From the NCBI RefSeq assembly GCF_016925615.1, contig NZ_CP070499.1, forward strand, positions 186,001 through 250,000: 64,000 nt of DNA, given 5' to 3'. The notes beneath the pieces are model-generated. The model saw only the letters and a program-made list of their open reading frames with translations. It did no database searches and was not told where the DNA came from. The position numbers were made by a program, and so were the translations under genes. The stretch comes from Natronosporangium hydrolyticum. Its GTDB lineage: Bacteria; Actinomycetota; Actinomycetes; Mycobacteriales; Micromonosporaceae. Within the stretch, counting starts at the first letter, position 1; the number at the start of each line of letters is the position of its first letter. Below, piece after piece: positions 39,407 to 48,047 of the stretch.

Positions 39407-39455
39407 AGTTGAGCCGGCCTTGTGCGGGCTTGCCGGGATCGGGCAGGCTTAGTCC

Positions 39456-40982
39456 GTGACGACAGGGGGTGACCAGGTTCACGAATTCGTACCCGTGGTG
39501 CGGGCTGTGCGCGATGCGGTCGCGGCGGTCGAGTTCCCGCTTCCCACGGCCACGGCGCGCGAGGCCACGACCGCGGCAGAGATGCTCCAGGCGCAGCTGG
39601 ACGACTATCTCCTGCCGAGGCTGACCCTGCCGGGGGCACCATTGCTGGTGGTGGTCGGCGGATCCACCGGAGCCGGCAAGAGCACCCTGGTCAACAGTCT
39701 GGTGCGCGCTCCGGTGAGCGCGGCCGGGGTGTTACGCCCAACCACCCGCGCGCCGGTGCTGGTCTGCCACCCGGCCGACGCCGGGTGGTTCCGCGGCAGC
39801 CCGCTGCTGGAGAACGTCGCCCGCGCCGCCGAGGGCGGTGCCGGCAGCCGGGGCACCCGCAGCCGGTTGGACCGCCGCGCGGTGGCCCCGCAGCTGGTCA
39901 CGGCGCCCGCGCTGCGTCCCGGGGTGGCCTTCCTCGACGCCCCGGACATCGACTCGACCGTGGCTGCCAACCGGACCCTCGCCCACCGGCTCTTCGCCGC
40001 CGCCGACCTGTGGCTCTTCGCGACCACCGCGAACCGGTACGCCGACGCGGTGCCCTGGCGGCTGCTGCGCGCCGCTCGCGATCGCCGCGCGGTCGTGGCG
40101 ATGGTGCTGGCGCGGGTGCCGCTCGCCGCCACCGATGAGGTGGCGGGGTTGCTGACCCACCTGCTGCGGCAGCAGCAACTCGCCGAGGTGCCGGTGTTCG
40201 TCCTACCCGAGACCAGGGTGGCGCGACAAGGCATGCTGCCGGAGAGCGCCACGGCGCCGCTCCGGCGCTGGTTCGACGCCCTCGCCGGCGACGAGGCGGC
40301 GCGCGGGAGCGTGATTCGACACACCCTCAACGGCGCGCTGTCGGTGGTGGCACCGCAGCTGGGTGCCCTGGCGGCGGCCGCGGACGAGCAGCTGGCGGTG
40401 GCCGAGGCCCTCGCGGAGCAGGTCGGACTCGCCTACGGGGTGGCCCGCGGTCAGGTCGAGCAGGGGTTGCGGGCCGATCCGGCGACCCCGGCCGTTCCCG
40501 CGCCGACCGCCGGCGAACCGGCCGACCGCACCGGCTCGGCCCCGGCCACCACCACCGCGGCCCACCGTTCACCCGCCCGGCACCGGCAGACCGCTGGCGA
40601 GGCGGCCCTGATCCAGCTGGTGCAGAGCGCCGCCGCCGACGCCGCCGAGCAGACCGAGAGTGCCTGGCGTTCCCACCCGGTCGGGGCGGCGTTGCTGGGC
40701 CCCGAGGCGGTCGGCGCCAACCCGGACCTACCCCGGCAGGTGCAGCGGGTGGCCCGGGAGCATCCGCCAGCGGAGTGGCCGACCCGGGTCGGCGACGTGC
40801 TCGACGCGGAGGCAGCGCAGTGGCTCAGCCGGCTGGCCGGCGTACCGCTGGACGGCGGGCCCGCCATCCAGCTCCGGCAGGCAGCCGCCGCGTTGGCGCA
40901 GCACCGTTCCCCGGCCGATCCGGCCGCCGAAAGCCCGACCAGCCCGGCGACCGTGCCGGCTACCTCGGAGAGTGGTTGGTGA
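39456..40982 (+). CDS. dynA: Dynamin-like GTPase, DynA type
   Basis: A 508-residue soluble GTPase. The P-loop GGSTGAGKSTLVNSLV lies near residue 70 with RPTTRAPVLVCHP (G2) and FLDAPDIDS (G3) after it. A helical region with an Ala/Pro/Thr-rich insert follows. In Streptomyces the matching first gene encodes DynA, which with DynB works at the septum. No clear ribosome site precedes the GTG; CAGGCT at 39444 would give a leaderless transcript. It overlaps the next gene (GTGA) and is divergent from dnaK with HAIR sites between. Confidence 0.75.
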   Translation: MTTGGDQVHEFVPVVRAVRDAVAAVEFPLPTATAREATTAAEMLQAQLDDYLLPRLTLPGAPLLVVVGGSTGAGKSTLVNSLVRAPVSAAGVLRPTTRAPVLVCHPADAGWFRGSPLLENVARAAEGGAGSRGTRSRLDRRAVAPQLVTAPALRPGVAFLDAPDIDSTVAANRTLAHRLFAAADLWLFATTANRYADAVPWRLLRAARDRRAVVAMVLARVPLAATDEVAGLLTHLLRQQQLAEVPVFVLPETRVARQGMLPESATAPLRRWFDALAGDEAARGSVIRHTLNGALSVVAPQLGALAAAADEQLAVAEALAEQVGLAYGVARGQVEQGLRADPATPAVPAPTAGEPADRTGSAPATTTAAHRSPARHRQTAGEAALIQLVQSAAADAAEQTESAWRSHPVGAALLGPEAVGANPDLPRQVQRVAREHPPAEWPTRVGDVLDAEAAQWLSRLAGVPLDGGPAIQLRQAAAALAQHRSPADPAAESPTSPATVPATSESGW

Positions 40983-42571
40983 CCAGAGCCGTCGACCAGG
41001 TGCTTGCGCAGCTGCGAACCGACGCCCGGTTCGATGCCAGCATGCTGGCCATCCGGATCAATGCGCTGGACCGGTTCCGGCGCGCCACGTCGCTGCACCT
41101 GCCCCCCGATTGGCTGGAGCCGGCGCAGCAGGTCTCCGTCCGGGCCAGCGAACGGCTGGCGCTGTCCCGGCTGCACACGGTCGTGGCGATCGCCGGGCCG
41201 ACCGGAAGTGGCAAGTCGACCATGTTCAACGCGCTGGCAGGCATGACCATCTCCCCGGTCGGGGTCCGCCGCCCCACCACCAGCGGGGTGTACGCGTGTG
41301 TCTGGGGCTCGCCGACCGACGCCGCGCCGGTGCTGGACTGGGTCGGGGTGCCGCCGTCGAAACGATTCACCCGCGAGAGCCCGCTCGACGCCGACGACCA
41401 GGCCGGCCTGCGCGGGCTGGTGCTGCTCGACCTGCCCGACTTCGACTCGATCGAGCGGGACCACGCCGCCGAGGTCGAGCGGCTGCTAGCCCGGGTCGAC
41501 CTGGTGATCTGGGTGGTCGACCCACAGAAGTACGCCGACCAGAGCCTGCACGAGCAGCAGCTCCCCGCGATGCGGACACACCAGGACGTCATGGTGATGG
41601 CGCTCAACCAGACCGATCTGCTCGCCGCCGACGAGACCGAGCAGGTGCTGGCGGACCTGCGGAAGTTGCTCGTGGACGGTGGCCTCGCCGACGTGCCGGC
41701 GCTCGCGACCTCCGCGGTCACCGGGCCGGCCGGGCTGATGGAGCTGCGTTCCCGGCTGGGTCGCGCGGTCACCGCGAAACGCGCGGCGCTGCGGCGGCTC
41801 TCCGCCGACCTGGATGAGGTCGTGGCCGGGCTCGCCGACCTGGTCGGCCCGGAGGTGCCGGCCGAGATCGCCCCGGATCGGGAGCTGATCGATGGACTCG
41901 CCGCAGCCGCCGGTCTACCCGCGATCACCGAGGCGGTCGCCTGGTCGTACCGGCGCCGGGCCAGCGCCGCCACCGCATGGCCGGTGCCGCGGACACAACC
42001 CGGGCCGCCGGTGCTGGCCCCACCCCAGCAGGCCACCCAACGTGCCGCCCTCAGCCTCGCTGCCCGGGCGTTCGCCGCTCGCGCCGCTGACCAGTTGCCG
42101 CCGCCCTGGCCGGCGGCGGTCACCGACGCGGCCCGGTCCCGGCTGGAGTCGTTGCCGGCGGCGTTGGCCGGCGCGGTCGCGGTGACCGTGGCCGGTCATC
42201 AGACCCGGACTCCCTGGTGGTGGCGGCTGATCGGGGGAGCACAGTGGCTCGCCGCCGGAGCCGCCGCGGTGGGGCTCTGCTGGCTGCTGGTCGGCTGGGT
42301 GCTGCGGGTGGTGGCGCTGCCGGTCACCCAGCCCCGGATCGGGCTGATCCTGCTCGTTGGGGGCCTGGGACTGGGGTTGTTGCTGGCGGCGGTGAGCCAG
42401 CCGTTGATCTGGTGGGCGGCCCGGGCCGCCCAGTCGCGGGTAGCGGCCGACCTGCGTTCGGTGCTGGCCGAGGTGGCCCGAGAATACTTGGTCTCGCCAG
42501 CCCAGGAGGTGCGCCGCGCCTACACCGAGGCCCGGTCAGCGCTGCGCACCGCCGCCGGCGAACGCGGTTGA
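40979..42571 (+). CDS. dynB: Membrane-anchored dynamin-like GTPase, DynB type
   Basis: A 530-residue GTPase. P-loop GPTGSGKSTMFNALAG lies near residue 70, GVRRPTTSGVYACVW is the following switch, LLDLPDFDSIERDH is G3, and ALNQTDLL supplies the G4 NQTD. Two hydrophobic segments near residues 425-490 (GAAAVGLCWLLVGWVLRVVAL, IGLILLVGGLGLGLLLAAV) anchor it to the membrane. The start overlaps the DynA stop. Together they likely form a membrane-remodelling pair, as DynA/DynB do in Streptomyces. Confidence 0.78.
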   Translation: MTRAVDQVLAQLRTDARFDASMLAIRINALDRFRRATSLHLPPDWLEPAQQVSVRASERLALSRLHTVVAIAGPTGSGKSTMFNALAGMTISPVGVRRPTTSGVYACVWGSPTDAAPVLDWVGVPPSKRFTRESPLDADDQAGLRGLVLLDLPDFDSIERDHAAEVERLLARVDLVIWVVDPQKYADQSLHEQQLPAMRTHQDVMVMALNQTDLLAADETEQVLADLRKLLVDGGLADVPALATSAVTGPAGLMELRSRLGRAVTAKRAALRRLSADLDEVVAGLADLVGPEVPAEIAPDRELIDGLAAAAGLPAITEAVAWSYRRRASAATAWPVPRTQPGPPVLAPPQQATQRAALSLAARAFAARAADQLPPPWPAAVTDAARSRLESLPAALAGAVAVTVAGHQTRTPWWWRLIGGAQWLAAGAAAVGLCWLLVGWVLRVVALPVTQPRIGLILLVGGLGLGLLLAAVSQPLIWWAARAAQSRVAADLRSVLAEVAREYLVSPAQEVRRAYTEARSALRTAAGERG

Positions 42572-42630
42572 CCGAGGGCGGCGGAGTGGTCGTCCGTCGA
42601 CCCGGCCCGACGGCCGGCTAGGGTCAGACC

Positions 42631-43770
42631 ATGTCACAAACGCCGTACGACGCCGTGCTTCAGGCCGCGCGCGGGCTACCGGAGGTGGAGACCGCCCTGG
42701 CCGCGGAGATGCTGGGCGCGAGCCTGCTCGGCAGCGTCTATGCGATCGCCGACGGTGAGCGCGCCGACGCGGTACGGGAGTTCGTCGGTGGCTTCCTGAC
42801 CCACACCGCCCGCCGCCGGACCCCGGCTGCCCGGGCAACCCGTAGCGTCTTCGCGGCGCTGGTGCCGCAGGCGGCCGGGGCGGGTCGGGTCCGACCCGGC
42901 CCGAACCCGCCGCCGTGGGCAGCCCAGTTGGGCAAGGTCCGGCTGTTGGAAACCTGGGCGTACGGCGATGTCTACGGTGACCAGACCAGCTACCTGGCGA
43001 CCTTCGCCTATGACGAGCCCGGGGCCGGCGGTGGCGAGCACGCGCTGGTGATCCTGGTCGACCACAACATCGGCATCGTGAAAGATCTGTTCGTCGGCGA
43101 GCCCGCGGACAAACTGTTGGACGAGGTACGCCGCGCCGCCGACAGCGACGATCTGGTCTGGCTCAAATCGGTCCCGCCGGCGGTGATGCGGACCCAGGTG
43201 GAGTTCCGGCTGGAGATCACCGACAACTTGTCCACATTGCCCGATGGTGGGTCGCTGGCTACCGACCGGCTGCTCGCCAGCGCCCGGCTGGCGACGTTTC
43301 CGCAGGCGAGTAACGGTGTCTCCGGGACCGCGCCGTTCGGGCTTTCGGGCTTCGCCGACCTCGATCCGGCGGAGTTGCTGGCTGGGTTTCTCGCCGCCGA
43401 GCCGGGCCGGTCGCTCACCGGCGACGGCGGACCCGGCGACGAGGCGGTGCGCTACTCAGTACAGCTGATCCTCGACTTCGTCCGGGACTCGCCGGAGCAT
43501 GACCCGCTGCGCTGGAGCCCCGCGGTGGCGGGCCTGTTCCTGCTGGACTGGGTCCACCGCCGGGCGGTGCTCAACGAGGACGACGTGGCGGCACTGCCGC
43601 AGGTGCTGCGGGCGTGGGTCGCCTGGTCCGCGCGGCAACGCGAGCTGCCGGCCGCGGCGGCCGCCGCCACCGATGAGGCGATCGAGATGATGACTCCGGA
43701 GTTCGTCCGGCTGCACGGCGCCGCCCAACCCACCGACCCGCCTTCCTCGATCATCCCCCGCCCCCGCTAA
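42631..43770 (+). CDS. Conserved actinobacterial hypothetical protein
   Basis: A 379-residue soluble protein with no signal peptide. It has mixed alpha/beta character and no catalytic motif I recognise. The middle portion (HALVILVDHNIGIVKDLFVGEPADKLLDEVRRA) and the sequence SDDLVWLKSVPPAVMRTQVEFRLEITDN look conserved. It lies 59 nt after the GTPase pair and could be part of that operon. It ends 15 nt before repeat copy B. Confidence 0.7.
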   Translation: MSQTPYDAVLQAARGLPEVETALAAEMLGASLLGSVYAIADGERADAVREFVGGFLTHTARRRTPAARATRSVFAALVPQAAGAGRVRPGPNPPPWAAQLGKVRLLETWAYGDVYGDQTSYLATFAYDEPGAGGGEHALVILVDHNIGIVKDLFVGEPADKLLDEVRRAADSDDLVWLKSVPPAVMRTQVEFRLEITDNLSTLPDGGSLATDRLLASARLATFPQASNGVSGTAPFGLSGFADLDPAELLAGFLAAEPGRSLTGDGGPGDEAVRYSVQLILDFVRDSPEHDPLRWSPAVAGLFLLDWVHRRAVLNEDDVAALPQVLRAWVAWSARQRELPAAAAAATDEAIEMMTPEFVRLHGAAQPTDPPSSIIPRPR

Positions 43771-43785
43771 CCCTCTCCCACGCGC

Positions 43786-43840
43786 GATCATGGACCTAGG
43801 TACCTGGTCGGCGGGAAATCCGGTGCCGAACCCCATGATC
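43786..43840 (+). repeat. 55-nt dispersed repeat, copy B
   Basis: It begins GATCATGGACCTAGGTAC and ends CCGAACCCCATGATC. The ends form an 8-bp inverted repeat (GATCATGG/CCATGATC), and the central ACCTAGGT is itself palindromic. It starts 15 nt after the stop of the hypothetical gene, in the same orientation as the other two copies. Confidence 0.88.
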
Positions 43841-43894
43841 GTTCCGGGTGATTAACACTTCGAACCCTCGCCGCCGGTACGGCATCCTGGATGG

Positions 43895-44317
43895 GTGGAC
43901 GACGGACTGGAGATCGTTACCGGTGTGACGCTGCCCGCCCGGGAGCTACGCTGGCGCTTCAGTCGTGCCAGTGGGCCAGGTGGTCAGGGGGTCAACACCA
44001 CGGACTCGCGGGTTGAACTGAGCTTCGACCTGGCGCGCAGTGGGGCGTTGCCCGATCAGCTGCGGGACCGCGCCCTGCGCCGGCTGGCCGGCCGGCTGGT
44101 CGACGGGGTGGTGACCGTGGTCGCCGCTGAACATCGTTCGCAGCTGATGAACCGGCGGGCGGCGGCTGGCCGGCTGGTGGAGCTGTTGGCTGCGGCGGTG
44201 GCGCCGCCGGCGCGGCCCCGTCGCCCTACCCGACCGTCGAAGGGCGCGGTGGAGCGGCGGCTGACCGCGAAGCGCCGACGCTCCGAGCGGAAACGGGATC
44301 GCCGGCCGCCACTATAG
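43895..44317 (+). CDS. arfB: Peptidyl-tRNA hydrolase ArfB (ribosome rescue)
   Basis: A 140-residue protein that releases stalled peptides from ribosomes lacking a stop codon. The catalytic GGQ is in SRASGPGGQGVNTTDSRVEL near residue 30, and the C-terminal tail is very basic (RLTAKRRRSERKRDRR), which anchors ArfB in the mRNA tunnel. The length matches the family. GTG start. It is convergent with secA2 across a long inverted repeat. Confidence 0.93.
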   Translation: MDDGLEIVTGVTLPARELRWRFSRASGPGGQGVNTTDSRVELSFDLARSGALPDQLRDRALRRLAGRLVDGVVTVVAAEHRSQLMNRRAAAGRLVELLAAAVAPPARPRRPTRPSKGAVERRLTAKRRRSERKRDRRPPL

Positions 44318-44331
44318 AGCCGGTGCCAGCA

Positions 44332-44406
44332 TGGTTGGGCAGGGAGGGATCTTGCGTCCTGGAATGTCCGACATAACCGGACGCAAGATCCCTCCCCAGC
44401 CAACCA
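44332..44406. terminator. Long inverted repeat between convergent arfB and secA2
   Basis: GGGAGGGATCTTGCGTCC at 44342-44359 is perfectly complementary to 44379-44396 with a 19-nt loop. The outer arms TGGTTGG (44332-44338) and CCAACCA (44400-44406) also match. The stem is longer and less GC-pure than a usual terminator, so it may be a mobile or structured element, but its position between convergent genes fits a bidirectional terminator. Confidence 0.75.
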
Positions 44407-44444
44407 AGGTATGCATGAGGCTAGCGGTAGACGACCAGCCGGAG

Positions 44445-47003
44445 TCAGCGGAGTTTGCGTGAGACCGAGCTGACCAGCCGTTCCAACTCGGAGCCGAACG
44501 GGTTGTCGTGGACCAGGTAGGTCCAGGTGGCGCTGGGGCGGAGCAAGTTCACGTTGGCCGGCTCCCACCCTTCGGTGATGTCAGCCTCGGCGAAGGTCTC
44601 CAGGATTCGGCTCTCGATCTCTTCCCGCAGCTCGTTGAAGGCGGGCACCGCTGCCCGGTGGAACTCGTCCAAGGGGTCGAGCCGGCCGAGCGCCCGAAGG
44701 TGGACGCCTTCCCGGATCTCGGCGAGGTAGGCGAGGTGGTCCGACCAGGACCGGTCGAGGTGGTGCAGCGCGATCAGGCGGGCGGCCTGCGCGACGGTCT
44801 CTGCCCGCTGCTCAGCCGCGGCCCCGTCGTCTGCCGCCTCGTCGTCGGCCGCAGTCTCGTCGTCCTCGGCCCCGTCAGTGGCCTCGGCCGCTGGCGAAAC
44901 GTCCGACGAAACGTCCGACGAAGCGTCCGATGAACCCTTGGGCGAAGGCGCCGCATCCGCGTCGGTGTCAGCGTCCGACGAAGCGTCCGCGTCCGCGTCC
45001 GCATCCGCGTCCGCATCCGCATCCGCATCCGCATCCGCGTCGGCGTCGGCGTCGGCGTCCGCTTCCGCGCGGCCCGGGTGCAGCGCCTCGTCGTACGCCT
45101 CGGGGAGCCGTTCCTTGATCAGCTCGACTGCGGCGTCGGTCGTCAGCAGCTCCTCGCGCCAGGCCGCCAGGTCCTTGCGCTGTTGTTCGATCACCACGTT
45201 GTAGCGCCAGGTGTTGCGGTGGATCTCGAAGTTGACGCCCTCCGACACCCGCTGGGCGTGCTCGACCGCCCACACCACGTCCTGGTCGTCGATCAGCCCG
45301 TCGGCGTGCATCCGCGGCGAGGGCGGGATCATGTCGGCGGCGTGCCGGATCACCAGGTTGTCTTCCAGGCTGACGAAGAAGGCCGAGCCACCCGGATCGC
45401 CCTGCCGGCCGGCGCGGCCCCGCAACTGGTCGTCCACCCGGCGGCTGTCGTGCCGGCCGCTGCCGATGACGTACAGGCCGCCGAGTTCCGAGACCTCGTC
45501 GTACTCGCTCTGGTCGCTGCCGCCGAGCCGGATGTCGACGCCGCGGCCCGCCATCTGGGTAGAGACGGTGACCTGGCCCTTGGCCCCTGCCTCCGCGATG
45601 ATCGCCGCCTCCTCGGCGTCGTTCTTGGCGTTGAGCACGACGCACTCGACGTCCCGGGCGCGGAGCGCGGCGGCGAGCGACTCCGACTCCTTGACGTCCT
45701 GGGTGCCGATCAGCACCGGACGCCCGTCGGCGTGGCAGGAGACGATCTCGGTGACCAGCGCCTCGTCGCGCTCCTCCCGACTGGCGTACAGCCGGTCCGG
45801 TTCGTCGGAGCGGATCAGCGGCTGGTGGCGCGGGATGACCGCGACCTCCAGCTTGAAGAATTCGCGCAGCTGGTCGCCGACCAGGACAGCGGTCGCGGTC
45901 ATGCCGCAGACGTGCTGGTAGAGGCTGAGGTACGACTCGACGGTGATGGTGCCGAGGACCTCGCCCTCGGCGGTGGCGTCCAGACCTTCCTTCGCCTCGA
46001 CCGCCGCCTGTAGGCCGTCGGGCCAGCGGCGGCGCTGCGCGACCCGGCCGCGGAACTCGTCGACCAGCTCGACCTTGCCGTCCCGGACGATGTAGTCGAC
46101 GTCGCGCCGGACCAGGGCGTGGGCGTGCAGGGCGACGTTTACCGCGAAGAGTTGTTGCGCGTTCTCTTCGGCGTAGAGGTCGATATCGCCGAGGGTCTGC
46201 TCCACCGCGGCGGTGCCGGCGGCGGTCAGAGCAACGCTGCGGCCGTCGTCGGCGACCTCGTAGTCGACCTCCGGCCGCAGCCCGCGGACGAGGGCGGTGG
46301 CGGCGTGCAGCGGGTCGAGCTCGGAGGTGACCGACCCGGCGAGTACGAGCGGGACCCGGGCCTCGTCGATCAGGATCGAGTCCGCCTCGTCGACGATGGC
46401 GGTGGCCAGGTGTGGCTTGACCCGGTCGGTGACGTCGGTGACGAGCTGGTCGCGCAGGTAGTCGAAGCCGGCCTCGCTGACCGAGACATAGGTGACGTCT
46501 TTGCCGTACGCTTCCCGGCGCTCTTCCCGGGTGCAGTTTTCGGTGACCCAGCCGACCGAGATGCCGAGTAGCCGGTACACCGGAGCCATCCATTCGGCGT
46601 CGCGGCGGGCGAGGTAGTCGTTGACGGTGAGCACGTGGACAGGGCCGTTGCCGCGGCGCACGTGCCCGTAACCGGCGATGCAGGCGACCAGGGTCTTGCC
46701 CTCGCCGGTGGCCATCTCGGTGACGTGCCCGGCCAGCAGTGCCAGCACCCCGAGCACCTGCTCGTCGAAGGCGCGTTCGCCGAGCGCCCGGTGGGCGGCT
46801 TCGCGGCCGATGGCGCAGATCTCGGTCGGGTCGGTGGCTTCGGTGGCGGCCCGGGTCAGTTCGTCGTCGTCGAGCGCGGCCAGCTCTTCACCGCGCGCCT
46901 CTACCGCCGGCAGTTGGGCGCTGAGCGGGGCAAGATCCACCGTCGTCCCGGGTCGCTCCAGGAACCGCCGGAACCGGGCCTTGAGTCGATGCGAGAGGCT
47001 CAT
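44445..47003 (-). CDS. secA2: Accessory Sec translocase ATPase SecA2, with Ala-Asp repeat insertion
   Basis: An 852-residue SecA-family motor. Walker A (MATGEGKTLVACIAGY) lies near residue 98, DEAD-type VDEADSILIDEARVPLVLAG near 215, the second nucleotide domain has TQMAGRGVDIRLGGS, and the arginine-finger region is DQLRGRAGRQGDPGGSAFF. It lacks the C-terminal zinc finger of housekeeping SecA. Residues about 644-680 hold an (Ala-Asp)n low-complexity insert encoded by a hexanucleotide repeat. It exports a subset of proteins; the substrates are unknown. Convergent with arfB. Confidence 0.9.
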   Translation of the reverse strand: MSLSHRLKARFRRFLERPGTTVDLAPLSAQLPAVEARGEELAALDDDELTRAATEATDPTEICAIGREAAHRALGERAFDEQVLGVLALLAGHVTEMATGEGKTLVACIAGYGHVRRGNGPVHVLTVNDYLARRDAEWMAPVYRLLGISVGWVTENCTREERREAYGKDVTYVSVSEAGFDYLRDQLVTDVTDRVKPHLATAIVDEADSILIDEARVPLVLAGSVTSELDPLHAATALVRGLRPEVDYEVADDGRSVALTAAGTAAVEQTLGDIDLYAEENAQQLFAVNVALHAHALVRRDVDYIVRDGKVELVDEFRGRVAQRRRWPDGLQAAVEAKEGLDATAEGEVLGTITVESYLSLYQHVCGMTATAVLVGDQLREFFKLEVAVIPRHQPLIRSDEPDRLYASREERDEALVTEIVSCHADGRPVLIGTQDVKESESLAAALRARDVECVVLNAKNDAEEAAIIAEAGAKGQVTVSTQMAGRGVDIRLGGSDQSEYDEVSELGGLYVIGSGRHDSRRVDDQLRGRAGRQGDPGGSAFFVSLEDNLVIRHAADMIPPSPRMHADGLIDDQDVVWAVEHAQRVSEGVNFEIHRNTWRYNVVIEQQRKDLAAWREELLTTDAAVELIKERLPEAYDEALHPGRAEADADADADADADADADADADADADADASSDADTDADAAPSPKGSSDASSDVSSDVSPAAEATDGAEDDETAADDEAADDGAAAEQRAETVAQAARLIALHHLDRSWSDHLAYLAEIREGVHLRALGRLDPLDEFHRAAVPAFNELREEIESRILETFAEADITEGWEPANVNLLRPSATWTYLVHDNPFGSELERLVSSVSRKLR
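44960..45070 (-). repeat. Degenerate hexanucleotide repeat in secA2 encoding (Ala-Asp)n
   Basis: About fourteen near-perfect copies of GCGTCC/GCATCC/GCGTCG hexamers on the plus strand translate as alternating Asp and Ala on the minus strand. Six-base slippage would change the protein by two residues without breaking the frame. Confidence 0.85.
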
Positions 47004-47110
47004 GTGGGGAACCCTACTCGGCCGGGCCCGACCACACTACGCCCGCGCCGCGGCTGTTGCCATGATCAGCCGCGTGATCTTATTCGGCCAACTGAATTGT
47101 TATAGACGCA

Positions 47111-47139
47111 TTCACATCCTTTGCGGCAATTGGTAGGCT
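47111..47139 (+). promoter_or_regulatory. Promoter of the first LPMO gene
   Basis: TTCACA (-35, 47111) and TAGGCT (-10, 47134) are separated by exactly 17 bp, close to the main actinomycete sigma-factor consensus. Transcription should start near 47146, at the edge of a hairpin motif shared with the second LPMO gene. Confidence 0.7.
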
Positions 47140-47147
47140 GGTCCGCG

Positions 47148-47166
47148 TCGTGGGAGCCAGCTACGA
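47148..47166 (+). promoter_or_regulatory. Conserved leader hairpin, first copy
   Basis: TCGT-GGG-AGC-CA-GCT-ACGA folds as a small stem at the very 5' end of the predicted transcript. The same element before the second LPMO gene (48029-48047) has U-A changed to C-G in the stem, with GGG lengthened to GGGG. It may be an RNA element or a protein-binding site. Confidence 0.55.
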
Positions 47167-47247
47167 CGAGGTTTGTTGTTGATCCACCCGCCAACGGGGC
47201 TCAGCGCGGGTGAAGCATCTCGCTTACCTCCATGGAAGGACACAATC

Positions 47248-47919
47248 GTGACGAGAATGCGTAGAGTCGCCGCGACCCTCGCCGCCGCCACCGTCGCGCT
47301 CGGTGCCGGTCTGCTGGTCAACCCCACTCCTGCGGCCGCCCACGGAGCGACCATGTTCCCTGGTAGCCGGCAGTACCTCTGCTGGGAGGATGGCATGCAG
47401 GATGATGGTCAGATATCCCCGACCAACCCGGCCTGCGCCGCGGCGGTGCAGCAGAGCGGCACCACTCCGCTGTACAACTGGTTCGGCAATCTCAACTCGC
47501 AGAACAACGGCGGGACCGTGGGGTCGATCCCGGACGGCACCATCTGTAGCGGTGGTAACCAGGGGCCGTACGACTTCTCGCCGTACAGCGACATGCGTGA
47601 CGACTGGCCGCGGACCAACCTGAACGCCGGTCAGACGTACGAGTTCACGCACAACAACTGGGCCCACCACCCCGGCAACTTCGATGTCTACGTCACCCAA
47701 CAGGGCTGGGACCAGAGTGAACTGCGCTGGGCGGACCTGGAGCTGATCCACACCGAGTGGGATCCGCCGCAGCAGGGTGACACCGGCGGCCTCGGTTACT
47801 ACTACTGGGACGTGACCCTGCCCGCCGACCGCAGTGGCTACCACATGATCTTCGTCCACTGGGTGCGTTCGGACAGCCCGGAGGACTTCTTCAGCTGCTC
47901 GGACGTGGTCCTGTCCTGA
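47248..47919 (+). CDS. Secreted AA10 lytic polysaccharide monooxygenase (cellulose type)
   Basis: A 223-residue copper enzyme that oxidatively cleaves crystalline polysaccharide. GTG 47248 follows GGAAGGA with a good spacer. A signal peptide of about 31 residues ends AAA before HGAT, so the mature enzyme starts with the copper-binding His (H32). The second His of the brace is in NNWAHHPGNF (H141), and the axial Phe is in SPEDFFSCSDV. The resemblance to Streptomyces CelS2-like enzymes suggests cellulose oxidised at C1. It lacks a binding module, unlike its neighbour. Confidence 0.93.
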   Translation: MTRMRRVAATLAAATVALGAGLLVNPTPAAAHGATMFPGSRQYLCWEDGMQDDGQISPTNPACAAAVQQSGTTPLYNWFGNLNSQNNGGTVGSIPDGTICSGGNQGPYDFSPYSDMRDDWPRTNLNAGQTYEFTHNNWAHHPGNFDVYVTQQGWDQSELRWADLELIHTEWDPPQQGDTGGLGYYYWDVTLPADRSGYHMIFVHWVRSDSPEDFFSCSDVVLS

Positions 47920-47925
47920 TCGACA

Positions 47926-47959
47926 GCGGTCGGCCCGGCCAGTAGGTCGGGCCGGCCGC
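47926..47959 (+). terminator. Terminator of the first LPMO gene
   Basis: GCGGTCGGCCC pairs with GGGCCGGCCGC (11 bp with one G-T), starting 7 nt after the stop codon. No T-run. Confidence 0.7.
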
Positions 47960-47967
47960 GTACTTTT

Positions 47968-47981
47968 TGGGAGCGATCCCA
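47968..47981 (+). promoter_or_regulatory. CebR-like operator before the second LPMO gene
   Basis: TGGGAGCGATCCCA differs by one base from the CebR palindrome TGGGAGCGCTCCCA, which represses cellulase and cello-oligosaccharide genes in actinomycetes until cellobiose or cellotriose is present. It ends 9 bp upstream of the -35 box of the gene. Confidence 0.7.
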
Positions 47982-47990
47982 GCGGAGCCA

Positions 47991-48019
47991 TTCCCATCGG
48001 GGCGTGACTCCGGTAATGT
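47991..48019 (+). promoter_or_regulatory. Promoter of the second LPMO gene
   Basis: TTCCCA (47991) and TAATGT (48014) are separated by 17 bp, the same architecture as the first LPMO promoter. The start point would be near 48026, followed by the shared hairpin. Confidence 0.65.
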
Positions 48020-48028
48020 GCGGTGCAG

Positions 48029-48047
48029 TCGCGGGGAGCCAGCTGCG
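48029..48047 (+). promoter_or_regulatory. Conserved leader hairpin, second copy
   Basis: TCGC-GGGG-AGC-CA-GCT-GCG repeats the element at 47148 with one compensating stem change (U-A to C-G) and the same downstream GGCGAGG/GACGAGG context. It lies at the predicted 5' end of the transcript. Confidence 0.55.
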
